A DNA stretch of 64,000 nucleotides from Desulfobacteraceae bacterium. Lineage in GTDB: Bacteria; Desulfobacterota; Desulfobacteria; Desulfobacterales; Desulfosalsimonadaceae. A program made the translations under genes and the position numbers. The stretch spans positions 1 to 64,000 of the forward strand of contig JABZFM010000022.1 of NCBI GenBank assembly GCA_014237465.1. Reading direction: 5' to 3'. The notes beneath the pieces are model-generated. The model was not told where the DNA came from, ran no database searches, and was given only the letters and a program-made list of their open reading frames with translations. Of this stretch, positions 8,941-18,151 are shown piece by piece; position 1 is the stretch's first letter; each line of letters begins with the position of its first letter.

Positions 8941-9035
8941 AACCCGAAAGATGGGTTAAAAGTAATTAAAATCTGAGCCTGACCCAATATTTCTCCCGGA
9001 AATTGGGCAAAATAGCCATTTATGGATGGGCGCGG

Positions 9036-10223
9036 CTAAAATCCAATGACTTTCCGTCCCATATGAAGCGTTCTTTTAGCAGTGCCCTTTTTTTGTTTCA
9101 TGATTTCTTCATACAGGGTATCCATATCCTTTGGTGGTGCGGTTTGTTTATCTTTTTTCGCTAATGTCAACGCGCCTGACTTGCATGCCGCCACACACAC
9201 GCCGCATCCGATGCATCTTTTAAGATCAATGGCAATGGCTTTTACTTTTTTGCCATCTTCCATTTGTTGCATTTTTATGGCTTCCATTTTGCATTTTTTG
9301 CCGCATTTTCCACACTCGATACATTTTTCCGCATCCAGGACCGCGTAATAGTTGTTTTTGACAAACTCGGCTGGTTTGGCCAGCATGCTGACCCCTTCAA
9401 GGCACGCACAGCAGCATTTGCAGCAGCTGCAGACAAACTGGGCTTCCTGGGAATTTGAAGGCATTAATACCAGGCCGTCCTTTTCGTTTTGTGCCAGAAT
9501 CTCAAAGGCTTCTTCTTTGGTGATGGGCCAGCCGAAACCATTGCGTGTATACATATCGGCAAAATCACCGAAACCAATGCAGACTTCTCTTCTGTCCGTT
9601 TCCATGCACGGCCGTCCGATGGAGTCTTTGCCTTTTCGGCAAACACATTCGGCTAAGGCGATATGTCCGTCATTTTGCAGGACCAGTTCCCGCACTTCAT
9701 CATAGGTGGCGATGTTCAAATCCGGGGTGACGCTTTTTTCGACCGGAATGACCCGCATCTGGGGAAGGGGGGTGGAAAGAAATGCCATGGCAAATGACTG
9801 GTACACGTATTTTCGGAAGTCCATATAGTAACTGGCGTTCATGGTGGGCACTTTCATTTCAAATATACCCACGGCAAATGGATGAAGCGCGTACTGTTTT
9901 TTTCCGTCCACTATTTTTACAAAAATCGCCCCGTGACTTTCCATATTATCCAGCATTGCCTGAAGATCTGCTTCGTATATTCCCCTGTCTTTTACTTTTT
10001 CAAAAACATCTTCAAAGGACTGAAATTTATAATCCAGTTCAAGGGCAAGTTCCGCCTCTTTTACGGTAAAAGCGTCACGCAAAAGGCGGAGTTCAACCCC
10101 GGAGACCGTGGCTGGAAAGCCTACGGGCTGCTTGTCGAGATGCTTTTGCAGCTTTTTGTATACTTTGTGGGATTGCCAAAAAATACTCATACCGTCTTTT
10201 AGGCGCATCTTTAGTTGATTCAT
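9036..10223 (-). CDS. Multi-cysteine 4Fe-4S electron-transfer protein
   Basis: A 395-residue protein with a C-terminal dicluster ferredoxin domain (CIECGKCGKKCKMEA, then CIGCGVCVAACKSGA). Before it comes an unusual cysteine-dense stretch, CSCCKCCCACLEG, and around residue 190 an AECVCRKGKDSIGRPC motif with a further Cys. This order (helical N-terminus, CxC motif, Cys cluster, dicluster ferredoxin) recurs in Fe-S proteins of strict anaerobes. It could pass electrons to the activators of the CoA-enzyme or to the AOR; that is inference from position. GGAG lies upstream of the ATG. A 168 bp gap separates it from dehydratase B copy 2. Confidence 0.78.
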   Translation of the reverse strand: MNQLKMRLKDGMSIFWQSHKVYKKLQKHLDKQPVGFPATVSGVELRLLRDAFTVKEAELALELDYKFQSFEDVFEKVKDRGIYEADLQAMLDNMESHGAIFVKIVDGKKQYALHPFAVGIFEMKVPTMNASYYMDFRKYVYQSFAMAFLSTPLPQMRVIPVEKSVTPDLNIATYDEVRELVLQNDGHIALAECVCRKGKDSIGRPCMETDRREVCIGFGDFADMYTRNGFGWPITKEEAFEILAQNEKDGLVLMPSNSQEAQFVCSCCKCCCACLEGVSMLAKPAEFVKNNYYAVLDAEKCIECGKCGKKCKMEAIKMQQMEDGKKVKAIAIDLKRCIGCGVCVAACKSGALTLAKKDKQTAPPKDMDTLYEEIMKQKKGTAKRTLHMGRKVIGF

Positions 10224-10391
10224 TTATGGAACTCCTTTACATAGGATTAAGGTGTTTTCCGTAGGGGCGGGGTTTATCCCCGCCCGATAAATGTTTGATT
10301 GAATACGTCATCGAATTTACTTCAATTTATGTGTGTTCTCGCATGATTTGTTCCTAAAAGTCTTCTACCTTCAGTCTTTCACCTGAATTTA

Positions 10392-11792
10392 TTACAGCAA
10401 TTCCCTGACATGGAAAAATTCATCCAGCCGTTCTTTTGTGGCTTCCCAGGATTCCACGCGGTCATCAAATCCGTCATCATTCATAATGTGAACCGGAAAG
10501 CCTTGTTTCTCAATATCCCGGGCAAAGGGTTTGAGCATACCCCAGGTGTTCCGGCAGCCCGGTGTCCCGTTATAGATAACGCAGTCTGCCTGGTATAATT
10601 TTGCGCACGCCAGGGATTCTTCCAGCCACATGCCGTGCTGATCATAGGGCCCGCGGATGGACCGTACCATGGGCATCCGGGCATTCATCTGGGCAATGGT
10701 ATCCAGTATGGCATCCGGACTGGAGCTGTCGACACTGTAAGCATTATCCGGAAGGTCACAAACGTATTTATTGCCGTCCCTGAAGTTCCGGGTCAGGATG
10801 GATCCGGTGTGGGCGATGCCCCGTTCTTCCAGATAATTGTAAAAATTCATGTCCACCGTGTAGTGATCAATATAGCACATGAATAGCCGCAGTTTTTCAG
10901 TTCCGGATCTCAAGCCAGGGACACCGTCTTTAATGCGCTGGTGCGCTGAATCAAGCATGACCTCCAGCAGTTGTGTATATTCCGGATGACCGGCAAAGCA
11001 GAACCGGCCGGCATATATCATCAGGTTGAATATCGGCGGAATGGGGGTGGGGACCATCAGGAGCATGTCCTCGAGATCCGCGGTGATGGCGTCCTGTTTG
11101 TCGACTTCTTTCAGGACTTCGGACAAGCGGTCGTAGTCGAGTTTTTTTCCGGACTGCTGTTCGATAAAACGGACCATTTCCTTGTAGTCATCAATATGAT
11201 ATTTCTGGCTTCGGTCATCACCAATGGCACTGGGATAATTCAACTGAAAAAAGGGTTTATCCAGGTATGTGGAAGCAAACGCAAACGCATTGGCATTGGT
11301 GTCGCATACCCCGGGGGTATCACAGACTATAAAGTCAATATTTTCAAAAAGTCCGGCAAGAAATGCACCCAGAAATCCGCGCTGGGCCGAACAGGATGTT
11401 TCCGGCATGCCGACTTCAACGCAATGATCCATGTAATCAAACATCCCGCGTTTCCATACCAAACATCCAATGGCGGTCAGAATTTCAAATGTTGCCGGAA
11501 CCATGTCCATGGCATAAAGGATGGTCGGCGTATTGCAGAATGTGGTGCCCACGACTTTTTTACTTTGGTCTCGGGCGGCCAGGATGTTTTCATAATAGCG
11601 GGCCAGCAGTTTTAAAAATCTTATCCCGGTGGGACCAGCATCAATGAAGGACTTCAGGACCCCCTTATAGCTGGGAATGTACCGGAGGGTTAAATCGGTT
11701 TCCTTTTGTGAACCCAGGGGAACTTTTGCAGCAGTTTTTAATGTGTTGCCCATCAACCAGTCATAATTGTACTCTTGAATTTCAGGCCGCAT
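10392..11792 (-). CDS. 2-hydroxyacyl-CoA dehydratase / BcrB-type subunit, copy 2
   Basis: A 466-residue protein of the HgdB/BcrB superfamily, subunits that hold an [4Fe-4S] cluster and accept single electrons from an ATP-dependent activator for dehydration or ring reduction. Candidate cluster cysteines lie in TTFCNTPTILYAMD, PETSCSAQRGF, CDTPGVCDTNAN and NGTPGCRNTWGM. It is a close paralogue of the 13775-15175 product; nearly all these motifs are identical and most differences are conservative. The start has GGAG eight bases upstream. The pair of B-type genes flanks a pair of activator genes, giving B1-act1-act2-B2. The substrate cannot be deduced. Confidence 0.82.
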   Translation of the reverse strand: MRPEIQEYNYDWLMGNTLKTAAKVPLGSQKETDLTLRYIPSYKGVLKSFIDAGPTGIRFLKLLARYYENILAARDQSKKVVGTTFCNTPTILYAMDMVPATFEILTAIGCLVWKRGMFDYMDHCVEVGMPETSCSAQRGFLGAFLAGLFENIDFIVCDTPGVCDTNANAFAFASTYLDKPFFQLNYPSAIGDDRSQKYHIDDYKEMVRFIEQQSGKKLDYDRLSEVLKEVDKQDAITADLEDMLLMVPTPIPPIFNLMIYAGRFCFAGHPEYTQLLEVMLDSAHQRIKDGVPGLRSGTEKLRLFMCYIDHYTVDMNFYNYLEERGIAHTGSILTRNFRDGNKYVCDLPDNAYSVDSSSPDAILDTIAQMNARMPMVRSIRGPYDQHGMWLEESLACAKLYQADCVIYNGTPGCRNTWGMLKPFARDIEKQGFPVHIMNDDGFDDRVESWEATKERLDEFFHVRELL

Positions 11793-11880
11793 GCTTTGTC
11801 TCCAGTACTTTAGCTCACCATAGGCACTTTAAACTTTTTTTCGTATGTTCTCAAAAAACCCGGTTATAACCAAGACGCAA

Positions 11881-11956
11881 TGTAGCGGAAACTTTCAGGT
11901 TTCCATTCCCACGGCCTTTTGGCCGTGGGAATGGAGGTCTAAAGACCTCCGCTACA
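11881..11956. repeat. REP-like palindrome, family C
   Basis: Hairpin in the 338 bp gap between activator 2 and dehydratase B copy 2. Outer arms TGTAGCGGA and TCCGCTACA enclose a 14-base perfect stem, CCATTCCCACGGCC, with a TTTT loop and its complement. The rest of the gap upstream holds another repeat at 12007-12094 and no gene. Confidence 0.75.
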
Positions 11957-12006
11957 TGGTTTTACAATAAATCCTGACCAACATTTGCCCTGGCTTATTG
12001 AGATGT

Positions 12007-12094
12007 TACCGAACGACGAAGTAATCCCCTGCTTTTAATGAGATTGCTTCGGTCGTACCGTCCCTGCCCCGCCGAGGCGGGGCTCGCAATGACA
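12007..12094. repeat. REP-like palindrome, family D
   Basis: Imperfect inverted repeat with GACGAAGTAATCCCCTGC-like sequence on one side, GAGATTGCTTCGGTCGTA in the middle, and a CCCCGCCGAGGCGGGG hairpin before CTCGCAATGACA. Such sequences are dispersed in many bacterial genomes. It sits between activator 2 and dehydratase B copy 2. Confidence 0.55.
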
Positions 12095-12129
12095 GAAAAA
12101 ATGTAATTGATGGATTGTCTGTTCAACCA

Positions 12130-12927
12130 CTAACTCGCTTTTTTCATTTCCTGCGTCTTTTCCTCCGCATACAGGGCTGCGCCCATGGCCCCTATGATTT
12201 GTGGATCAACGCCGTTTAAGGCTTTTAACTCGATGTCCAGTGCCTCGGAAAGGGCATTGAAAACACCGGAATTCTTTGCCACACCGCCGGTCATCACCAC
12301 ATCTGTTTTGACCTCAATGCTTCTGGCCAGAGATGCCACGCGTTTGGCCAGGGAGTGATGAAGCGCATTGAGAATATCAGAGGTTTCCTTGCCTTCATTG
12401 ACAAGAGAGATCACTTCGGTTTCAGCAAAAATGACACATTGATTGGAAATGCTCAGCTTTTCGGTAGATTTAGCGGCAAGCGAACCCAGTTTTTCAAGAG
12501 GCACCTCCAGGGCTTCCGCCATTATTTCTAAAAATCGACCGGTTCCGGAAGCACACTTGTCGTTGTAGATATAGCGGGCCACGTTTCCATTATCATCCAT
12601 GCGGGTGGCTTTGGCATCCTGGCCGCCGATGTCGATCACCATACGTACAGACGGCATGATTCGCCACGCCGCTTTGGCATGACAGGAAATTTCAGACTCC
12701 ACCTGGTCAACAAAGGGGATCTGTTCTCTTCCGTATCCTGTTCCGACAACGTAGCCGATGTCATTCATGGTCAATCCCGCTTTGTCCAATGCCATTTGCA
12801 TCACTTCGTTCGCAGAGTCTGCCGGTCGGGTTTTGGCCCGCATAATCGCATCTGATAATATATTTCCGTTCTCCATGATGACTGCCTTGGCTGTCAGGGA
12901 ACCGATGTCACATCCTGCTACTATCAT
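12130..12927 (-). CDS. HgdC/BcrD-type ATP-dependent activator, copy 2
   Basis: A 265-residue ASKHA-fold ATPase of the BadF/BadG/BcrA/BcrD family. In this family a homodimer bridged by one [4Fe-4S] cluster uses ATP to inject low-potential electrons into the dehydratase or reductase. Visible motifs are the phosphate-1 loop GCDIGSLTAKAV, IDIGGQDAKATRMDD, and the two bridging cysteines in KCASGTGRFLE and NQCVIFAETEVIS. The adenosine-site motif is VVMTGGVAKNSG. Its length matches HgdC rather than the longer BcrA. It is one of two adjacent activators; AGGAG precedes the ATG. Confidence 0.87.
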   Translation of the reverse strand: MIVAGCDIGSLTAKAVIMENGNILSDAIMRAKTRPADSANEVMQMALDKAGLTMNDIGYVVGTGYGREQIPFVDQVESEISCHAKAAWRIMPSVRMVIDIGGQDAKATRMDDNGNVARYIYNDKCASGTGRFLEIMAEALEVPLEKLGSLAAKSTEKLSISNQCVIFAETEVISLVNEGKETSDILNALHHSLAKRVASLARSIEVKTDVVMTGGVAKNSGVFNALSEALDIELKALNGVDPQIIGAMGAALYAEEKTQEMKKAS

Positions 12928-12980
12928 GTTAATGTCTCCTAACCCGGTTAAACCGGAAAAGTTATTTCCATTTGTTTTTT

Positions 12981-13778
12981 TTACGCCGCCATTTTGCCGT
13001 TGACTTTTTCCATGGACAAAAGCGCCGCCCCGATAGCGCCGGCAATCTGGGGATCGGCTTTTCGTGCCCGTTTGATTCGTTTGCCGATCAGTTTTTCCAG
13101 AGTTGACACAACCCCTACGTTTTTTGCTACCCCGCCGGTCATGAAAATATCCCCCTCGGGTTTTACGGCATTCACCAGAATTGCCACCCGTGCAGCCATG
13201 GCGGAGTTAATTCCTGCGCCGATATCTTCAATGGGGACTCCGGAATTGATATACTTGATCACATCCGCCTGGGCCCATACCGTACAGGTGGAAGCCAGCG
13301 TAATGGGATCTTTTGCCTTTTGTGACAGGCGTCCCAGTTCATCAATGCCGACATTTAAAACCTTTGCCATGACTTCCAGGAAGCGTCCGGTTCCGGATGC
13401 ACATTTGTCATTGGCGGAAAAACGGCCGACATTGCCGTCTTTGTCAATCTTCATGGTTTTGCAGTCCTGACCGCCGATATCGATCACTGTTTCGGCAGTG
13501 GGCAGCATCCAGCGTGCCCCTTTTCCGTGACATGTGATTTCTGATACCACTTCATCGACAAATTCGATTTTTTCCCGGCCGTAACCGGTTCCGATGCAGT
13601 ATTTGATTTCATCTTCAGATACACCGGCGTCCGAAAGCGCTTCATGAAAAGCCGCATCAGCGGAATCCTTGGGCCTTGGTTTCGACTTGATGATACTGCT
13701 GCCGATAATCCGGTTATTTTTCATGATGACGGCCTTCGCGGTTAAAGATCCGACATCACACCCAGCAAAGATATTCAT
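12981..13778 (-). CDS. HgdC/BcrD-type ATP-dependent activator, copy 1
   Basis: A second 265-residue BadF-family ATPase, clearly paralogous to the downstream copy but more diverged than the two B subunits are. It has GCDVGSLTAKAVIMKNN, IDIGGQDCKTMKIDKDG with an extra cysteine, and the cluster cysteines in KCASGTGRFLE and STCTVWAQADVIKYI. FMTGGVAKNVGVVSTLE closes the nucleotide site. Its ATG overlaps the stop of dehydratase B copy 1 (ATGA), so the two are translationally coupled. Two short activators could form a heterodimer, as BcrA and BcrD do, or serve one B subunit each. The sequence does not decide. Confidence 0.87.
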   Translation of the reverse strand: MNIFAGCDVGSLTAKAVIMKNNRIIGSSIIKSKPRPKDSADAAFHEALSDAGVSEDEIKYCIGTGYGREKIEFVDEVVSEITCHGKGARWMLPTAETVIDIGGQDCKTMKIDKDGNVGRFSANDKCASGTGRFLEVMAKVLNVGIDELGRLSQKAKDPITLASTCTVWAQADVIKYINSGVPIEDIGAGINSAMAARVAILVNAVKPEGDIFMTGGVAKNVGVVSTLEKLIGKRIKRARKADPQIAGAIGAALLSMEKVNGKMAA

Positions 13779-15175
13779 AACAACCCCCTTACGTGAAAAA
13801 ATTCATCCAGCCGTTCTTTGGTGGCATCCCAGGATTCCACCCGATCGTCGAACGCGTCATCATTCATAATGTGAGTGGGATAACCGTACTTTTCCATGTC
13901 CCGGGCAAAGGGTTTTATCATCCCCCAGGTGTTGCGACAGCCCGGCGTACCATTATAAAGTATGCAGTCCGCATTATACATTTTAGCAAGTGCCAGAGAC
14001 TCTTCCAGCCACATGCCGTGTTTGTCATACGGCCCTCGAATCGATCGGACCATCGGGTATCTTGCATTCATTTGTGCAATGGAATCCAGCATGGCATCCG
14101 GTGTTGAGGTGTCGATGCCGTAGCTCGATCCTTCCAGATCCTGGACATATTTATTGTCGTCCCTGAAGTTCCGCGTCAGGATGGAACCCGTATGGGCGAC
14201 CCCCCGTTCTTCCAGGTAATCATAAAAATTCATATCCACGGTGTAGTGATCGATATAACACATAAACGCGCGCAGTTTTTCTTCCCCGGAGGCCGAACCC
14301 GGGACACCGGCTGCCACACGTTGCTTTGATGTTTCGACCATTGTCTCTAAAATTTCGGTATATATCTTGTGGCCCGCAAAACAGAAACGACTGGCATATA
14401 TGATCACATTAAATATCGGTGGAATCGGTGTCGGCACCAGCATCAACATATCTTCCATATCCGCGGTCAACGCGTCCTGCTTGTCGATTTCTTTAAGAAT
14501 TTCAGCCAGTCTGTCATAGTCAAGTTTTTTGCCGCATTGTTTTTCAATAAAACGGATCATCGCTTTGTAGTCGTCAATGTGATAGGTCTGGCTCCTGTCG
14601 TCGCCGATGGAGCTGGGATAATTCAACTGAAAGAAGGGCTTGTCCAGGTAGGCGGAAGCAAAGGCAAAGGCATTGGCATTGGTGTCGCAGACACCGGGTG
14701 TGTCGCAGATCACGAAATCGATCTTTTCACAAAGCCCGGCAAGATATGCCCCCAGGAATCCGCGCTGGGATGAGCAGGACGTTTCCGGCATGCCGACCTC
14801 GCAGCAGTAGTCCATGTAATCAAACATTCCCCGTTTCCAGATCAGGCAACCGATGGCTGTTAATACTTCAAACGTTGCCGGTACAATATCCATGGCATAT
14901 AGAATTGCCGGGGTATTGCAAAACGTCGTGCCCACAATCATTTTACCCTGATCACGGGCGGCGAGGATGTTTTCATAATATTTTGCCAGCAATCCCATAA
15001 ACTGAATGCCGGGCGGCCCCGCATTGATAAACGATTCAGCCACACCTCTAAAATTGGGGATATACCGGAGGGTGAGTTCCGTTTCCTTTTGCATGCCGGC
15101 AGGGACTTTTGCCGCGGCCGCAACCGCATGCCCCATGAGCCAGTCATAATTGTATTCTTTTATCTCAGGTCTCAT
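13775..15175 (-). CDS. 2-hydroxyacyl-CoA dehydratase / BcrB-type subunit, copy 1
   Basis: A 466-residue HgdB/BcrB-superfamily subunit, paralogous along its full length to the product of 10392-11792. Conserved cysteine motifs are TTFCNTPAILYAMD, PETSCSSQRGF, CDTPGVCDTNAN and NGTPGCRNTWGM. Equal length and near-identical motif spacing imply a fairly recent duplication or parallel constraint. The shorter BcrC-like gene lies upstream across a repeat-filled gap and activator 1 overlaps its stop. The complex is probably built from one B-type and one C-type subunit plus activator. A weak AGGAA lies before the start. Confidence 0.82.
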   Translation of the reverse strand: MRPEIKEYNYDWLMGHAVAAAAKVPAGMQKETELTLRYIPNFRGVAESFINAGPPGIQFMGLLAKYYENILAARDQGKMIVGTTFCNTPAILYAMDIVPATFEVLTAIGCLIWKRGMFDYMDYCCEVGMPETSCSSQRGFLGAYLAGLCEKIDFVICDTPGVCDTNANAFAFASAYLDKPFFQLNYPSSIGDDRSQTYHIDDYKAMIRFIEKQCGKKLDYDRLAEILKEIDKQDALTADMEDMLMLVPTPIPPIFNVIIYASRFCFAGHKIYTEILETMVETSKQRVAAGVPGSASGEEKLRAFMCYIDHYTVDMNFYDYLEERGVAHTGSILTRNFRDDNKYVQDLEGSSYGIDTSTPDAMLDSIAQMNARYPMVRSIRGPYDKHGMWLEESLALAKMYNADCILYNGTPGCRNTWGMIKPFARDMEKYGYPTHIMNDDAFDDRVESWDATKERLDEFFHVRGLL

Positions 15176-15218
15176 GCTCTTAATTCCTTGAAGATTTTTT
15201 TAAATTTTTGCATTTTGT

Positions 15219-15381
15219 CCGCTCCCTCACGGTCGCGGCTCTGAATGGGTTTACGGTCACGGCTTTGAGGGGTCGTATTCGATGTAGTCGTATTTGATAT
15301 TGTTGTTTTATTCATTTTATTTTTCTGAGCTGCTTATATTTCTGAGCCGCGACCATCAGAGCCGCGACCGTAAGGGAGCGG
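15219..15381. repeat. REP-like palindrome, family E
   Basis: Inverted repeat filling the gap between the BcrC-like gene and dehydratase B copy 1. CCGCTCCCTCACGGTCGCGG (15219-15238) pairs with CCGCGACCGTAAGGGAGCGG (15362-15381), allowing one mismatch. Further GTTTACGGTCACGGCT and TCTGAGCCGCGACCAT half-copies lie inside, so this may be a doublet. Confidence 0.72.
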
Positions 15382-15385
15382 TATA

Positions 15386-16567
15386 TTATGCACTCACTGA
15401 CAATGGTTCGGTTGATTTCTGATCACTTTTAGCATCAATTCGTTCGAGAAATGCGTTGATCCGGAGTTTCATTCGCCCGGCATCAATATGGGGGCCGTAT
15501 TCCCGCTCTACCCTCAGACAGGGGATGCCGATTGCTTCCAGGTCCCTTTCAAAAAGGGCATTTTCCGCGCCATGCAGGTCGCAAAATCGGATATTCTGCA
15601 TAATCACACCTTCGGCCTTTGTGTGATCAATCCGGTCCTTGAGTATTTTTAATCGCTCTTTATATTTGCCGAACATCCGTGGGCAAACCGATGCCCCGAG
15701 ATAATGTGCAGCCAGGGATTCAAGGGGATCGCCGTCTTCGCTGATTTCATTTCCTTGATACCGGATGCCGAAACAGAGATTCTCTCCGACAATTATTGCC
15801 TTGTCCGTGTTTTCGATGAGTTGGAACAGGTCGATCTCATCGCTGACACTGCCCACCAGCATGACGCGCTTTTTTTCTTTACTCAGAGAGGTCTTACGTT
15901 TTTTGAGCGCGGTCGCCCATTTTTTCAGTTCTTTTGTGTATTCATCGCGCGGTATGACGGTTCCCGCAACCGTGGCGGCGAAAACATCTGTTCCCGACAC
16001 CACAACATCGTCTTTGCCCCGCAGGTCTTCTATTTCTTTAAGTATCCGCCGGCCTTTGTTGAATACCTTGATGGCGGTCTTAAGTTTTTCATTGGTAATG
16101 CTGACATTGAAGTGATTTTCCAGGCTCTTTATCAGTTCTTTAACCTCTTCAATATACCATGCCATACCGTGGTTTTCCGACTTATGGGGTACATCAAAAT
16201 AATAAAAATAATCAGGCACAATACCGTCAAAATCTTCACCGGCCTTGCGCCAGCATTCATCAAGCCTGCGCATACCGTCACATCCAGGTGTGATAATGGC
16301 GCCATCTAAGAAAGAAAATTTTCCTTTGCCGGCCAGCTGAAGAATGCACTTGGGGAAGCTGCAGATAAACGGCCCGAAATAAGTGTCAGCAACCTCCATG
16401 CCTTCGGTCTCAATTCCCCTTAAGCGGACCGGCAGGATGTCGGCGGCATAGAAAATCTCAGCCGGTGCATATGAGCAGGTATAACCAACCACAGGCTTGC
16501 CTTCTTTTTTCCATTGTGTAATTGATTCGCATTGTACCTGGGTTGCGGCATCATTAAAAATTTTCAT
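15386..16567 (-). CDS. 2-hydroxyacyl-CoA dehydratase / BcrC-type subunit
   Basis: A 393-residue subunit of the HgdA/BcrC/BzdN type, the partner that pairs with the B-type subunit in 2-hydroxyacyl-CoA dehydratases and class I benzoyl-CoA reductases. The N-terminal VGYTCSYAPAEIFYAADILP motif is characteristic and its Cys is a likely cluster ligand. FICSFPKCILQLA, ITPGCDGMRRL and NIRFCDLHGAENALFERDL follow in family order. Only one C-type gene is present for two B-type genes. GGAGG sits eight bases before the ATG. The upstream 495-residue protein gene ends three bases before it, so the two are almost certainly in one transcript. Confidence 0.83.
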   Translation of the reverse strand: MKIFNDAATQVQCESITQWKKEGKPVVGYTCSYAPAEIFYAADILPVRLRGIETEGMEVADTYFGPFICSFPKCILQLAGKGKFSFLDGAIITPGCDGMRRLDECWRKAGEDFDGIVPDYFYYFDVPHKSENHGMAWYIEEVKELIKSLENHFNVSITNEKLKTAIKVFNKGRRILKEIEDLRGKDDVVVSGTDVFAATVAGTVIPRDEYTKELKKWATALKKRKTSLSKEKKRVMLVGSVSDEIDLFQLIENTDKAIIVGENLCFGIRYQGNEISEDGDPLESLAAHYLGASVCPRMFGKYKERLKILKDRIDHTKAEGVIMQNIRFCDLHGAENALFERDLEAIGIPCLRVEREYGPHIDAGRMKLRINAFLERIDAKSDQKSTEPLSVSA

Positions 16568-16570
16568 ATT

Positions 16571-18058
16571 TTATACCTCCTCTGTTGCGAATAATGAACG
16601 GAGCGCGTCACGAGCTTGAGCCGCGTCATCTTCATACTCATCATCTTTCGGCTGAATCACGTCGCAAATCCAGGTTACCAGACCCGGAACAACTGCCCTT
16701 GCCATTGGCTGGAATTCTTTGCTTATACTATTAAACAACCGTTTGGCCGCTTCTGCCATTTCATAATCGTCAACGGCATTGACAAATTGCCCGGCGATTT
16801 GTAAATAGATTTTCGGATTCTGATCTCCCAGCCGATTGAATATCCGGAGCATATTATTAAATACTTCGGCAAGCTCCTGTACATCATAGGCAGTCAGATG
16901 CTGTGCCAGGGATTTTGACATCTCCGCATCATCTACGGATTCCCAGTCGGACAGCTTCTGATTTAATGATTTGAGTCGAATATTGGTAATTTCAGGCCTT
17001 TTGATCATGCTGAGCTGCTTGAAGGCGGGCTTGTTGTTCACTGCTTCGGTCATTGCCTGACCGATTGAAGCCTGGATTTCCGCAAGGGCGATTTTCGCTT
17101 TCCATAATGTGATGGGATCTGTCTGGTTGACGATCTCTTCAATCATATTTGACAGTACTTTGGGCAGTTGGGGAGCGCCGGGTTCGCCCAGCAGTGCGCT
17201 GCCGGTGTGGATTTTTCTGACGATTTCCGTGAGTTGGTTCAACACATTGGCAACAGAACTGCTGTTAATCTCTTTTGCAAAAGATAGAATAGCGTCGGTC
17301 AACAAGTCCGGCGGGAGTTCGTTTAACTTGCCCACGGAAATATCCAGCGTATCTGCAATTAAATTTACCGCTGAGGGCAGCAGGGAGAGAAGCAGAAGCA
17401 TCTTTGCCGGATACTGCCACAGCACATCGTTTGCCATCTTCACAAATGCCCGGCCGTCTTCGGCGGAAGTGTCGAACATTTCCCTGATCTCACCAAAATC
17501 AACAGATTCAACCCACTTTTTAAAACCGGGTTCCATGTTATTGGCGAAAAATTCCGGATCAGCTTTATGGAGATCATTGATGATTCTGCATCCCTGGGTG
17601 ATGAGCTCACCGGTTTGTCCGTTAGAGATTTTGGAAATCATTTTACCAAAGATTTCTGTTTTCTCATCCGTCGGCAGTTCCTCAAGGGTTTTCATCATGG
17701 TGATGATTACATCAAAAAGCCCGTTAATAATGTCCGGTAACGGCCTGCCAAGGTTCCGGACGAATTTTTCATCTTTAAAAAGAAGCTGCAGGTCATTCTC
17801 TTCAAAAATATCACCCGGTCGCGAGAGGATTTTATTGAGATATTTGCCCACTACTTTCATGATGAATTTTCTTATTCTGCTGTCCCCCGCAAAAGCGCTG
17901 AGAACGTCCGGTAGAACGCCGCCAAGGGTTTGCCGAACTTCACGGGTCTGGAGAATTTTGGCAATGGCCGTATTTTTTCCGGCGTCATCTAAAATATCAA
18001 TGTCTGTTAATTTCTGAATGCCGACAGGAAGTCCGGATTTAGTGGTGAGTCTTTTCAT
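16571..18058 (-). CDS. Large helical protein of unknown function in the acyl-CoA cluster
   Basis: A 495-residue protein I do not recognise. It has no signal peptide, no metal-binding cysteine pattern and no nucleotide-binding loop. The sequence is predicted helical throughout, with repeated short leucine-rich helices (for example LPDVLSAFAGDSRIRKFIMK, and a hydrophobic stretch near WQYPAKMLLLLSLLPSAVNL). It has an acidic C-terminus. Motifs such as 'LPDILNGL' and 'LPKVLSNMIEEI' recur and could reflect a helical repeat scaffold. It lies second in the cluster, 93 bases after the flavoprotein gene and three bases before the BcrC-like gene. AAGGAA lies upstream of its ATG. It may be an assembly or membrane-association factor; that is only a guess. 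Confidence 0.6.
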   Translation of the reverse strand: MKRLTTKSGLPVGIQKLTDIDILDDAGKNTAIAKILQTREVRQTLGGVLPDVLSAFAGDSRIRKFIMKVVGKYLNKILSRPGDIFEENDLQLLFKDEKFVRNLGRPLPDIINGLFDVIITMMKTLEELPTDEKTEIFGKMISKISNGQTGELITQGCRIINDLHKADPEFFANNMEPGFKKWVESVDFGEIREMFDTSAEDGRAFVKMANDVLWQYPAKMLLLLSLLPSAVNLIADTLDISVGKLNELPPDLLTDAILSFAKEINSSSVANVLNQLTEIVRKIHTGSALLGEPGAPQLPKVLSNMIEEIVNQTDPITLWKAKIALAEIQASIGQAMTEAVNNKPAFKQLSMIKRPEITNIRLKSLNQKLSDWESVDDAEMSKSLAQHLTAYDVQELAEVFNNMLRIFNRLGDQNPKIYLQIAGQFVNAVDDYEMAEAAKRLFNSISKEFQPMARAVVPGLVTWICDVIQPKDDEYEDDAAQARDALRSLFATEEV

Positions 18059-18151
18059 GACACGTTCCTTTTGTTGATGTTTATGATCTCCTCCCCTTAT
18101 AAGGTAAAGTAAGGAGAGGAGATGTCTGGAGGAAAGTAATGTTTTAAATTT

